Below, one piece after another: positions 28,548-36,826 of a DNA stretch of 64,000 nt; within the stretch, counting starts at the first letter, position 1; every line of letters starts with the position of its first letter. The stretch spans positions 2,542,001 to 2,606,000 of the forward strand of contig NZ_JBFDTP010000002.1 of assembly GCF_040719375.1 (NCBI RefSeq), given 5' to 3'. Made by a program: the position numbers and the translations under genes. This stretch comes from Clostridium sp. AN503 (GTDB lineage Bacteria > Bacillota > Clostridia > Lachnospirales > Lachnospiraceae). Below the pieces are notes generated by a model. That model was not told where the DNA came from, searched no databases, and worked only from the letters and a program-made list of their open reading frames with translations.

Positions 28548-29843
28548 CTATTTTTGAAACCCCAAATCCCATTCTTTTACATTGGCGTTTTCAAGTCTGC
28601 GAATGTCTTCATCTGCAATCTGAATGGCCGGACAGAAACTGTCACAAATCATGACTTTTTTTCGTCGGTTCAGTCTGCGAAAATTGCTCTGGATCCGTTC
28701 CTTTGCAACTTGACAGCCTTCCTCATTTGTCCCTGTCATCAGCATCAAAAACTGATTCTTTCCATAACAACTGTAAAGGTCCGCCCTGCGCACCGCATTC
28801 CGGATCGATGTCTCCAAAACCTGCCTGGTATCCGTCAAAAGCTCCGGGTCCTCCAACGGCACCCCGTCTTTATCTACAATAGTAAACAACGTCAGATATG
28901 CAGATATACCGTGCCGCTCCAGCACCCACACCAGATAGCGATATATATCTACAAATGTCAGATAATCGCAGCGGGTCGCTCCATACACCTCTGTTTCTGG
29001 CTGAAGATGATGGTAAATATCTTCGATACTGTTCACCTCAAACTGTATACCATTACGAATGGCCCGGTAACGTCTTACCATATCGTCTGACGGCAGGATC
29101 CCAAACTCCTGTGCATTGTGCTGCGCTATCTGTTCGTAATACTCCAGCGCCTTTTTGTACTCTCCCAGAGCAGTCAGACTATCCAGCTTTACAAGCTGCC
29201 ACTCTTCATACGGGAATTTTTTCAGCGTATATTCACAGCAGTTCAATATCTCCCGATACCTCCCCTGAGCCCGCAAAAGACTGATCAACTCCCGCAGGCA
29301 TTTAAAGAAAAGCTCCTGATATTTCCAATTTGCCGCTGCCACCCAGTCATCGCCTGTCAATAACGGCAGAAATTCTCCACTATAGGAGCGGCATGCTTCT
29401 CCTAAAAGTTTCCTTCTCAGTTCCACATCCTTTTCGCCCAGCGCATCAGTCGCATACCGCTGGAACGCCTCCACGTCCAGTTCTATCTCGATACTCTCTG
29501 TGGCCCAACGATATATACCGCTTTTTGTTGATATGTATTCGCATTTTGGCAAACCTGCTGCCGCCAGGTCCTTCCTGAGACGATAAATAGTTGCCCGCAG
29601 GGAATTGGATGCCTGTTCTGTATCGCAGTCCGCATAGAGCTGCTCCAGCAGCCGCTCACGCCTGACGCCTGAGTCCCCTGCATAGATCAGGATCAATAAA
29701 AGATGCAGCGTCTTACTTCCCAGATTCTTGCCCTGCAAGATCGGTTTTCCCTGCCACATCATCTTAAATCCACCCAGCATCTGAACTTTTAAAGTATTAT
29801 CATCTTCTTCTGGCATTTCCTCAGATTCCTTCCCCGTTTGCAT
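28548..29843 (-). CDS. SARP/BTAD transcriptional regulator with degenerate GGDEF-like C-terminus
   Basis: This 431-residue protein begins with an OmpR-type winged helix (about residues 18-110: LLLILIYAGDSGVRRERLLEQL, SLRATIYRLRKDL). A bacterial transcriptional activation (BTAD) domain of helical repeats follows at about 115-270 (ALEYYEQIAQ). The last 130 residues align by eye with GGDEF domains. NAVRRADLYSCYGKNQFLML is in the place of the usual RxxDLxxRYGGDEFxxL, so the active GGDEF is GKNQF and catalysis is not expected. It may be a nucleotide or protein sensor. The gene lies between a pilin and the giant adhesin, which it probably controls. No ribosome site precedes ATG 29843; ATG 29816, ten bases after AAGGA, is an alternative start. 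No transmembrane segment. Confidence 0.85.
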   Translation of the reverse strand: MQTGKESEEMPEEDDNTLKVQMLGGFKMMWQGKPILQGKNLGSKTLHLLLILIYAGDSGVRRERLLEQLYADCDTEQASNSLRATIYRLRKDLAAAGLPKCEYISTKSGIYRWATESIEIELDVEAFQRYATDALGEKDVELRRKLLGEACRSYSGEFLPLLTGDDWVAAANWKYQELFFKCLRELISLLRAQGRYREILNCCEYTLKKFPYEEWQLVKLDSLTALGEYKKALEYYEQIAQHNAQEFGILPSDDMVRRYRAIRNGIQFEVNSIEDIYHHLQPETEVYGATRCDYLTFVDIYRYLVWVLERHGISAYLTLFTIVDKDGVPLEDPELLTDTRQVLETSIRNAVRRADLYSCYGKNQFLMLMTGTNEEGCQVAKERIQSNFRRLNRRKKVMICDSFCPAIQIADEDIRRLENANVKEWDLGFQK

Positions 29844-29903
29844 TTTCTGTCTATTTTTAAGAACTTAATACTCTTGTACTTTATAGGTGTATCTTATGTT
29901 TCT

Positions 29904-29937
29904 ATCATACTATATAAGAGTTACATTGTGGTTACAT
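29904..29937 (-). promoter_or_regulatory. Regulator promoter with 11-bp-spaced direct repeats
   Basis: Two copies of AATGTAAC start exactly 11 bp apart on minus (plus 29920-29927 and 29931-29938). TATGAT follows ten bases downstream (29909-29904). This matches the SARP binding-site layout and suggests autoregulation. Confidence 0.4.
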
Positions 29938-29947
29938 TTTGATCCAA

Positions 29948-29981
29948 CAAAGAAGGAGGCTGTTATTTTCACAGACCTCCC
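29948..29981 (-). terminator. Terminator after the 307-residue pilin
   Basis: On minus, GGAGGTCTGT and ACAGCCTCC pair with one bulge, followed by TTCTTT. It separates the pilin transcript from the regulator. Confidence 0.6.
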
Positions 29982-30065
29982 ACGACTTCCGGCTTTATAT
30001 GGCTTTTACAGCCATGACGCAGTAATAGGGCAGGATTCCAATGAGTTCCACCCAACTGCTTACTT

Positions 30066-30989
30066 TTATTTATACGCGACCCACTGTGGATCGCTATTCA
30101 ACGTATCTATATTAAAGCTTAAATCACTGACGGATGCAGAATCAATATTTCCATAGTTGTTATGATGGAAATAATACATTCCATTACAGTATACCATTGT
30201 AGCATTACCATTCCCTGTCCTGTTATCAGAAGTTATCATGATGACCACTTCACCGCCGTTCTTATCCTTGGCTATAATAGGCCGCCAGACAGCCTCCTTT
30301 GGGGTAAACTTATAGCCATCCGGGAACTTAAACTGATCCCAATCGACAGCAGGAAACTCTCCATACTTTTCAATGTATGCCACCTGCAACCTCTTTGTCG
30401 GATTATTATCCAACTCTGCTTGAGTGATCAGTCCCTTATATTTATCTTTCAGTTTTCCATTTTCATCTACAAAAAATTCTTTATCCCAGGCGTTCACATC
30501 ATCTTTGATATCAGTTACCTGCTGATGATATCCTGGTGCATCATTTGCTGTACTGATTGATTCATCAATTTTATACACCGGATTACCGGTTGAATCATAA
30601 ATAACGTATATGCCCTTTGAGCTCTTATATCTTAATTCTGTTACATTAGATGAATCAAGTAAGATTCTATTTATTCGTGCAATAGAGGAATCTCCTCCAA
30701 CCCCTGCAATTTCCAAAACCGCTTTCTTTGTTTCCGCCCGATTCATTGTCTCCTGAAGGCCTTTGCCTGAATCTTTCGCATATTCTTCCGCCACCTGTCC
30801 CTGGGCCGCCATCACCACGCTCCGGCATTCCAAAATGGCATCCTGGTTCTTCGCCTTATCAATCCACCCAATCAAAGAAGGAACCATAATCGCTGCGAGA
30901 ATTCCCAGTATCACCAGCACAACGATCAGCTCCACCAGTGTAAATCCTTTTTGGCTTATCCTTCTTGATTCTCTTGAGAGTCTATTCAC
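30066..30989 (-). CDS. Type IV pilin-like protein (large, 307 residues)
   Basis: The leader of 15 residues ends SQKG and precedes FTLVELIVVLVILGILAAIM, the prepilin motif with +5 Glu. GWIDKAKNQDA follows as in the other two pilins here. The 240-residue extracellular domain is twice the size of theirs and ends in an aromatic-rich segment (MYYFHHNNYG). This suggests a minor or adhesive pilin. It begins ten bases after the C39-like peptidase, so the two are probably co-translated. PilD would process it. It lies 15 kb from the core T4P genes on the same strand. Confidence 0.9.
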   Translation of the reverse strand: MNRLSRESRRISQKGFTLVELIVVLVILGILAAIMVPSLIGWIDKAKNQDAILECRSVVMAAQGQVAEEYAKDSGKGLQETMNRAETKKAVLEIAGVGGDSSIARINRILLDSSNVTELRYKSSKGIYVIYDSTGNPVYKIDESISTANDAPGYHQQVTDIKDDVNAWDKEFFVDENGKLKDKYKGLITQAELDNNPTKRLQVAYIEKYGEFPAVDWDQFKFPDGYKFTPKEAVWRPIIAKDKNGGEVVIMITSDNRTGNGNATMVYCNGMYYFHHNNYGNIDSASVSDLSFNIDTLNSDPQWVAYK

Positions 30990-30999
30990 AACTCTATCC

Positions 31000-31731
31000 T
31001 CACACTTCGTTCATCCATTTAAAACTAACCAGCCCGGGGATGATCCCCCCTGCCTGGTGCCATGCTTCCAGATCCAGCCAGGAGTATCCGCCCCAGGTGG
31101 ACACTTTAACAATAACCTTTCCCGCCTGTTTTGTCAACATGGTTATTACAACCCAGTGCATTGAAAAGTGCGTCTGCATCCATTTGAAACCATCCGGCCG
31201 TTCTACCAGCTGCCGCTCATATCGCGGCTTTCTTCCGATCAGCATTGCCACCGGACAATCCCGCTCCAGGCTGTCTCTGATGAAGTCTGTCAGATCCGTC
31301 ATGGAACGGCTGCTGCTTATCTTTACAGACTCCAGACGGATTCCACGGGACCGGGCAAAACGCTTCACCCCACAGGCGAAACGGCAGGGAGGCCAGACGC
31401 CCAGCCCCCAGCCAAAGCCTCTCCAGGGCGGATGTTTTTCTGACACAAACGGCACTTTCCACGGCTTCACCCATGCATAAAGTTCGCACATATGCGTCAA
31501 AAAATCTTCCTTCCGAATGGCAGAAATATCACCCGGCACATGGCACAACCCCTGCAGTCCCCTTTGCCGTCCTGCCAGATATGCGGTAATATCGGCTGCC
31601 GCTACGGTACCGCACCCGCTGTACTTTGCGACTGTAGTATCAAACCAGTCCTGGTCCCCGCCATAATAGACCTCATTCCCGTGTACGATCCGTAAAAATG
31701 TATTTTCTTTTTTCAAAGAAACTGTCCCCAT
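31000..31731 (-). CDS. C39-like (papain-fold) cysteine peptidase
   Basis: This 243-residue protein carries SGCGTVAAADITAYL near residue 38 (candidate catalytic Cys), HFSMHWVVIT near 195 (catalytic His), and WGGYSW near 218 for the third position. That pattern is shared by C39-like peptidases. There is no signal peptide, ABC transporter or membrane helix, so it is not a bacteriocin exporter. GAGAGG is five bases before the ATG. It sits directly upstream of a pilin and may process or modify a surface or regulatory protein, but this is only inferred from adjacency. The GGDQDWF start region and Trp/Pro-rich centre are not diagnostic. It starts 98 bases after folD. Confidence 0.7.
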   Translation of the reverse strand: MGTVSLKKENTFLRIVHGNEVYYGGDQDWFDTTVAKYSGCGTVAAADITAYLAGRQRGLQGLCHVPGDISAIRKEDFLTHMCELYAWVKPWKVPFVSEKHPPWRGFGWGLGVWPPCRFACGVKRFARSRGIRLESVKISSSRSMTDLTDFIRDSLERDCPVAMLIGRKPRYERQLVERPDGFKWMQTHFSMHWVVITMLTKQAGKVIVKVSTWGGYSWLDLEAWHQAGGIIPGLVSFKWMNEV

Positions 31732-31829
31732 CGCGTCCTCTCCAGTATCCGCCCGGCTGCCCTCCGCAGCTGCAGCGGCCGCACCGTTCCCGTCTCGTCA
31801 GCAACCACAGCCCGCTCACCCGGCGTCAG

Positions 31830-32666
31830 TCACATACCGCCCGCTGCCCGCACCAGGTGCTTTGCCAACACCGCTGTAGTCACTGCACCCACTCCTCCTG
31901 GAACCGGAGTCGCCATAGATGCGGTATCCTGTATGGTCTCAAAGTCCATGTCACCGCACAGCTTTCCGTTTTCATCCACATTGATCCCCACATCGATGAC
32001 CACGGCATCCTGGCCCACATAGCTGCCGTCCAGCATCTTTGCCCGGCCTGCGGCGGCAACCAGGATCTCCGCATTGCGGCAGGTCTCTTTTAAATCCCGT
32101 GTGCGGGTATGGCAGATGGTGACTGTGGCATTTTCTTTCAGCATCAGCATGGACAGCGGCTTTCCCACCACCATGCTGCGTCCTACGATCGTCACGCGCT
32201 TCCCGGTGATCGGGATATCATTGGCTTTCAGCACCTCCACGACCGCCTCCGCCGTACACGGGGCAAAACCGGTGCTGTCGCCGGAAAACACCTTTGCAAT
32301 GTTGGCGGGGGATATGCCGTCCAAGTCCTTTGACGGGTCGATCATCTGCTCAATATCCCGCTCACAGATCTGCTTGGGAAGCGGGCGCAGAAGCAGGATG
32401 CCGGTCACATCCGGGTCCTGGTTGATCTCTGCAAACGCCTCTTTAAACGCCTCGTCGCTGATATCGGCGGGATAAGCACAGGACTGTACCTGCAATCCGA
32501 AATTCTCCATCTTCTTTATAGCGCCGCGCTCATATGACATGTCGTCCGGATTCTCACCCACACGGACGATCGCCAGCTTCGGGACTCTGCCCTCCAGCCG
32601 CCCCAGCGCCTCCTGTACCTGTTCTTTGATCTTTGCAGAAACCTCTGCCCCTTTTAATACAACCAT
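31830..32666 (-). CDS. folD: Methylene-tetrahydrofolate dehydrogenase / cyclohydrolase FolD
   Basis: I start at ATG 32666, six bases after AGGAGG; the longer frame from 32729 has no ribosome site. The 278 residues fit FolD. Motifs are YERGAIKKMENFG (substrate Tyr/Lys region), QLPLP-equivalent LLRPLPKQI, the NADP-binding GRSMVVGKPLSMLM, and the C-terminal PVPGGVGAVTTA. It interconverts methylene-, methenyl- and formyl-tetrahydrofolate in the cytoplasm. The upstream neighbour fchA acts at the cyclohydrolase step, so together they form a small one-carbon unit. Confidence 0.95.
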   Translation of the reverse strand: MVVLKGAEVSAKIKEQVQEALGRLEGRVPKLAIVRVGENPDDMSYERGAIKKMENFGLQVQSCAYPADISDEAFKEAFAEINQDPDVTGILLLRPLPKQICERDIEQMIDPSKDLDGISPANIAKVFSGDSTGFAPCTAEAVVEVLKANDIPITGKRVTIVGRSMVVGKPLSMLMLKENATVTICHTRTRDLKETCRNAEILVAAAGRAKMLDGSYVGQDAVVIDVGINVDENGKLCGDMDFETIQDTASMATPVPGGVGAVTTAVLAKHLVRAAGGM

Positions 32667-32691
32667 CATGATCCTCCTGTTTTCCCCATCT

Positions 32692-33318
32692 CTATTGGAG
32701 ACGTGCAAGTACCTTCCCATAGATCTCATCTGCCTGGGCCGTGCCGGTCTCGATCAGCTTCCGGGCGCTTTCATTCAGCTCCTCTGCCTTTTCACGGTCC
32801 TTCATGGAACGCGTGTTGATATAAATATTCATGACCGCGCCGTTTAATGCGGCGCGTGCAAACTGAACCGCTACCCCCACATCAGATACTGCCATGCGGC
32901 TCCCCTTTTCCTCTAAAAGTCCCAGGATGTCCAGGACCGCCGATGCTTTCTCCATCATCTTAAGGGGCACCAGGCTGGCTGCCAGAAGATTCGCTTCCAT
33001 GACCCGCTCTTTCTCCGCCTTCTGCTCCTCCGTCTCTGTCGGCATCCCGTATGATGCTGCCAGCGGCGCAAACACCTCCGCATCCTTGTCAGCCAGAGCC
33101 ATCAGCTCCATCTGGAGGATATTGAGCGCAAACAAGCTTTGCTGCATCTCCTCCTCCACATCTGCATAACGTTTTTTCCCTACAGTCAGATTGGCTACCA
33201 TCTGTCCCAGAGCAGCCGCCAGGGCGCCGCCCAAAGCGGAAGCCCCGCCGCCTCCGGGAACCGGCGCTTTAGACGCCAGAGTGTCCACCCACTGTCCTAA
33301 TATCTCTTTCTCGATCAT
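32692..33318 (-). CDS. fchA: Cyclodeaminase / cyclohydrolase family protein
   Basis: This 208-residue protein matches the FTCD_C/FchA family in length and in the N-terminal WVDTLASKAPVPGGGGASALGGALAAALGQMV glycine-rich loop (only partly quoted: APVPGGGGASALGGALA). It binds folate and catalyses methenyl-THF hydrolysis or formimino-THF deamination. Pairing with folD suggests the cyclohydrolase role of acetogen/purinolytic clostridia. The symbol fchA is by analogy. Spacing of 12 bases from the preceding gene suggests one operon. Confidence 0.88.
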   Translation of the reverse strand: MIEKEILGQWVDTLASKAPVPGGGGASALGGALAAALGQMVANLTVGKKRYADVEEEMQQSLFALNILQMELMALADKDAEVFAPLAASYGMPTETEEQKAEKERVMEANLLAASLVPLKMMEKASAVLDILGLLEEKGSRMAVSDVGVAVQFARAALNGAVMNIYINTRSMKDREKAEELNESARKLIETGTAQADEIYGKVLARLQ

Positions 33319-33330
33319 GTTCTTCTCCTT

Positions 33331-34752
33331 CTACGCATGAGGGATATTCGTATGGTCTGAAATCTCCCCGTTGACAGTACACAGATCGTCCACGCACAAA
33401 TCATGCAGTTTGGCATGTCCGGTGATCCTTGCAAAGGTTTTAAGCTCCTCTAAGGAACAGTTCAGAAAATTGGCCACGCGGAGCGCCGCCGCATCCTGGT
33501 TCAGACGTTTCCTCAAAGCTTCATCCTGAGTGGCGATCCCTACCGGGCACCTTCCGCTGCCGCAGATCCGGTACTGCTGGCAGGCCGCCGCGATCAGGGC
33601 AGCTGACGCCACCGCCACCGCATCGGCTCCCATTGCGATCGCCTTGGCAAAATCAGAGGATACCCGCAGTCCGCCGGTAATGACCAGCTGGATGTCCGAT
33701 CCCGCCTCATCCAGGTATTTCCTCGCACGGTAAAGGGCATAGACAGTCGGAACGCTGGTGGCATCCCGTACCAGCTTCGGGCTTGCCCCCGTAGCGCCGC
33801 CGCGCCCGTCAATGGTGATAAAATCCGGCTCTGCAAATACGCAGAACTCCAAATCCCGTTCAATCCGCCCTGCTGCGATCTTGATCCCGATCGGCCTGCC
33901 CTCTGAAGCCGCCCTTAGCTGGCTCACCAGATCACGCAGATCCTCTTTGGACTGTACTTCTGCAAATCTGGACGGGCTGATCACGTCCTTTCCCATAGGC
34001 TTGTTGCGGATACAGCTGATCTCCGGAGTCACCTTGCCGCCGGGCAGATGCCCGCCCATGCCGGGTTTGGTTCCCTGACCGATCTTGATCTCAATCGCAT
34101 CCACATTCTTCAAGTTTTCCGGAGTCACGCTGTATTTGTTCGGAACATACTCAAATATGTATTTGCCCGCTGCTGCCATCTCCTCCGGCAGGATCCCGCC
34201 TTCACCGCTGCACATGGCGGAGCCTGCCATAGCTGTGCCTTTCGCCAGCGCGATCTTGGTCTCTTTTGACAGAGCGCCGAAGGACATATGAGACACATAA
34301 ACCGGATTCTTCAGGACCATCGGCTTCCTGGCATGTTTCCCGATCACGGTGGTCGTGTCTACCTCGTCATGCTCCATCAGCGGCGGCGGATTCAGCTGCG
34401 CCCCCAAAATCAGGATGTCATCCCAGTCCGGCATGGGCATCCTGGTCCCCATGGCATCGATGATGCTCTTCCCGCTGACTGCCATCTGATGGATCTCAGA
34501 CATATAGCGGCAGCTGTCATCCGCCCGTGCAAACTCCTCCGGGTAGTCCAGATCCTCCGGCTGTGAGTATTCCGTCCCGGCTCCAGCGGCTTCACTCCGG
34601 CTGTCATCCGCCCCCTCCACAGCTCCGGAAATCTTCTCAAACACGCTCACCGGCTGCATACACGCCGGGCATGCACCGGCTTCTTCAAGGGTTTTACCCT
34701 GCTTTTCCTCATCAAAAATGTATCCGCAGATCTTACATTTCCATATCGCCAT
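33331..34752 (-). CDS. Rubredoxin-like domain fused to glutamate synthase FMN domain
   Basis: This 473-residue protein starts with a rubredoxin-type knuckle pair, CKICGYIF...CPAC (residues 5-32). A linker follows, then a GltB-type FMN/Fe-S domain (about 80-465): GGHLPGGKV, ITIDGRGGATGASP and the 3Fe-4S motif CQQYRICGSGRCPVG. It resembles the archaeal-type or ferredoxin-dependent glutamate synthase core without the glutamine amidotransferase domain. It probably transfers ammonia or electrons to 2-oxoglutarate-like substrates. The built-in rubredoxin suggests an internal electron relay. It leads the fchA-folD group. The exact substrate is uncertain. Confidence 0.82.
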   Translation of the reverse strand: MAIWKCKICGYIFDEEKQGKTLEEAGACPACMQPVSVFEKISGAVEGADDSRSEAAGAGTEYSQPEDLDYPEEFARADDSCRYMSEIHQMAVSGKSIIDAMGTRMPMPDWDDILILGAQLNPPPLMEHDEVDTTTVIGKHARKPMVLKNPVYVSHMSFGALSKETKIALAKGTAMAGSAMCSGEGGILPEEMAAAGKYIFEYVPNKYSVTPENLKNVDAIEIKIGQGTKPGMGGHLPGGKVTPEISCIRNKPMGKDVISPSRFAEVQSKEDLRDLVSQLRAASEGRPIGIKIAAGRIERDLEFCVFAEPDFITIDGRGGATGASPKLVRDATSVPTVYALYRARKYLDEAGSDIQLVITGGLRVSSDFAKAIAMGADAVAVASAALIAAACQQYRICGSGRCPVGIATQDEALRKRLNQDAAALRVANFLNCSLEELKTFARITGHAKLHDLCVDDLCTVNGEISDHTNIPHA

Positions 34753-34999
34753 AAACCTCTCCTTTCCACTGCGCGCTCAGGCGCCCAGTCCGCTCATTCA
34801 CTGGTTTCAGTATAACACATCCCTGTCTGTTTTGAAATATTTTCCAAACACTCTTGTTTTTTTCATAAACCCGGCGGTTTCAGTGCAAAAAAACGGACAG
34901 GATTCTGTCTCCTGCCCGTTTGAACATACTACGCTATGTACCTGATTCTTTCTATAATTCTGTCTATGATTCTCTCTTTGATCCTGCTGTTAATTCTGC
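34753..34999. other. Intergenic region between mscL and the glutamate synthase-like gene
   Basis: It contains the mscL terminator and a probable promoter area for the downstream gene. No additional gene is seen. Confidence 0.6.
34887..34920 (-). terminator. mscL terminator
   Basis: On minus, CGGGCAGGA and TCCTGTCCG form a stem with one G-U pair, followed by TTTTTTT. Confidence 0.85.
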
Positions 35000-35482
35000 C
35001 TATGCTTCCGCCACAGGTTCTGCCGCTGCATCTGCCGCCGGCTCCACCGGAAGCTCGGACGTACAGTGCGCGCATCTGGTCGCGTCGATCGGGATCTCCG
35101 ACTTACAGTAAGGACAGATCTTGGTGGTGGGCGCCGCCGGAGCTTCCTCTTTGGCGTTTAAATGAGCCAGCTTCACAGCCTCAGCCTCCATCGCGTTCAT
35201 CGCCTTTACCATGCAGAAAATGATCAGCGCCATGATCAGGAAATTCACAACTGCCGTGATGAATTTGCCGTAGTTGAGTGTTACCTCACCAAAAATGTTC
35301 ACAGAAAGCTGGTCAAAATTCATCCCGCCGAACAGTCCCAGTATCGGGGAAATGATATCCTCCGTCAGTGACGTCACAATGCTGGAAAACGCGCCGCCGA
35401 TGATAACACCGACTGCCATATCCATCACGTTGCCGCGGCTGATAAACTCCCTGAATTCAGTGAAAAAACCTTTCTTTGCCAT
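35000..35482 (-). CDS. mscL: Large-conductance mechanosensitive channel MscL with C-terminal zinc ribbon
   Basis: Residues 1-110 are a standard MscL: FREFISRGNVMDMAVGVIIGGAF in the first helix (partly quoted as RGNVMDMAVGVIIGGAF) and a second helix at about 75-95 (FITAVVNFLIMALIIF). It releases solutes under hypo-osmotic shock. Beyond the usual C-terminal helix there are about 50 extra residues holding CPYCKSEIP...CAHC, a zinc-ribbon, and an Ala/Glu tail. The ordinary protein ends near 130-140 residues; this one has 160. It is a single-gene transcript with its own terminator. Confidence 0.93.
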   Translation of the reverse strand: MAKKGFFTEFREFISRGNVMDMAVGVIIGGAFSSIVTSLTEDIISPILGLFGGMNFDQLSVNIFGEVTLNYGKFITAVVNFLIMALIIFCMVKAMNAMEAEAVKLAHLNAKEEAPAAPTTKICPYCKSEIPIDATRCAHCTSELPVEPAADAAAEPVAEA

Positions 35483-35551
35483 CCTGCATCCCCCTCTTTT
35501 GTAATAGTCTTACTAATATCTTTAAAAACTATTATAATACAGTCTGGCCAT

Positions 35552-36814
35552 TTATTCAACTTCTGTAACTGCGCAAATGGCAGCCTCTAAACGGCAGGCC
35601 ATCTCATCCACGTCTTCCCGGCTGATCACAAGCGGCGGCACAAACCGGATGATCTGAGCCCCGGCGCTGATCAGCACCAGCTTCTGCTCCAACAGCGCAT
35701 TGGTGACAACCGGAGCCACCGGCCGGTCAAACTCCAGTCCCTGGATCAGTCCCCTGCCCCGATGAGCCGTAATACAGTCGTATTTATCCGGCAATCTGTC
35801 CAGCTTTTCCCACAGATATGAGCCGATTTCTTTTACGTGTCCTGTAATATGCTTCTCTTCAAACAAATCCAACACCTTTGACGCCGCGGCGCACACCAGC
35901 GGATTGCCTCCGTAGGTGGTGCCGTGATCGCCAGGTACCATGGCGGACGCCGCCTTGCCGCAGGCCAGGAATGCGCCGATCGGCACTCCGTTACCCAACG
36001 CCTTTGCAGATGTCATCACATCCGGCTTTACGCCGTATCCCTGCCAGGCAAACATCTCCCCGGTACGTCCCATTCCGCACTGGATCTCATCAAATATCAG
36101 CAGGGCGTCATGGTCATCACACAGCTTCCTCACCCCCTGGATGAATGCGTCCTCCGCCGGATAGATGCCGCCCTCGCCCTGGATGGTCTCCATCAGCACG
36201 GCGCAGGTCTTTTCGTCAAACAGCGACTTGACGCTCTCCAGATCGTTAAATTCTGCAAACCTGATATTGGGGATCAGCGGTGCAAACGGCTCCTGGTAGT
36301 GGTCGTTGCCCGTCACGGACAATGCCCCCAGGCTCCTTCCGTGAAAGGAATGCTTCATGGCAATGATCTCATAATCCGGCGCCATCCCCTTATCGTATGC
36401 GTAACGCTTCGCGATCTTTAAGGCTCCTTCTATGGCCTCAGTCCCGCTGTTGGTGAAGAAAACCTTATCCATTCCGGATGCCTTTAAAAGCTTCTCTCCC
36501 GCCTCCACAGCCGGCGCGTTGTAAAACAGATTGGAAATATGGTACAGCTTATCCACCTGCTCCTTGACGGCCTCATCCAGTTCCGGACATCCATACCCCA
36601 GTCCCATGACGGCGATCCCTGCGCCAAAATCCAGATATTCATTCCCATCCGTGTCATAGAGTCTTACGCCCTTCCCGTGGTCGAACACTACCGGGAAACG
36701 GTTGTAGGTTTTGTAAAGCACATGCTCTGCACGGTCTATGTACTGTGCCGTCTTGTTCTGTGCCGTCTTGTTCTGTCCGGTTCCATGCTGTTCTATTTCT
36801 TTTATCTGTTCCAT
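35552..36814 (-). CDS. argD: Acetylornithine aminotransferase ArgD
   Basis: This 420-residue protein is a class III PLP aminotransferase. Visible are the cofactor-binding NSGTEAIEGALK, the HSFHGRSLGAL segment, LLIFDEIQCGMGRTG with the PLP Asp, and the Schiff-base Lys in MTSAKALGNGVPIGAF. It converts N-acetylglutamate semialdehyde to N-acetylornithine. The first 25 residues are a non-conserved extension with an exact 15-bp duplication (QNKTA QNKTA). AGGGG six bases before ATG 36814 supports the long start. It ends the argC-J-B-D series, 12 bases after argB. Confidence 0.93.
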   Translation of the reverse strand: MEQIKEIEQHGTGQNKTAQNKTAQYIDRAEHVLYKTYNRFPVVFDHGKGVRLYDTDGNEYLDFGAGIAVMGLGYGCPELDEAVKEQVDKLYHISNLFYNAPAVEAGEKLLKASGMDKVFFTNSGTEAIEGALKIAKRYAYDKGMAPDYEIIAMKHSFHGRSLGALSVTGNDHYQEPFAPLIPNIRFAEFNDLESVKSLFDEKTCAVLMETIQGEGGIYPAEDAFIQGVRKLCDDHDALLIFDEIQCGMGRTGEMFAWQGYGVKPDVMTSAKALGNGVPIGAFLACGKAASAMVPGDHGTTYGGNPLVCAAASKVLDLFEEKHITGHVKEIGSYLWEKLDRLPDKYDCITAHRGRGLIQGLEFDRPVAPVVTNALLEQKLVLISAGAQIIRFVPPLVISREDVDEMACRLEAAICAVTEVE

Positions 36815-36826
36815 CTCTATCCCCTT

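Noticed and set aside
12301..29000. Sequencing artefact as the sole explanation of G/C runs
   Set aside because: Possible for G10, but G9 and C8 leave sensible gene structures as read, and G10 lies exactly at a leader where slippage would matter. I keep it as the stated alternative.
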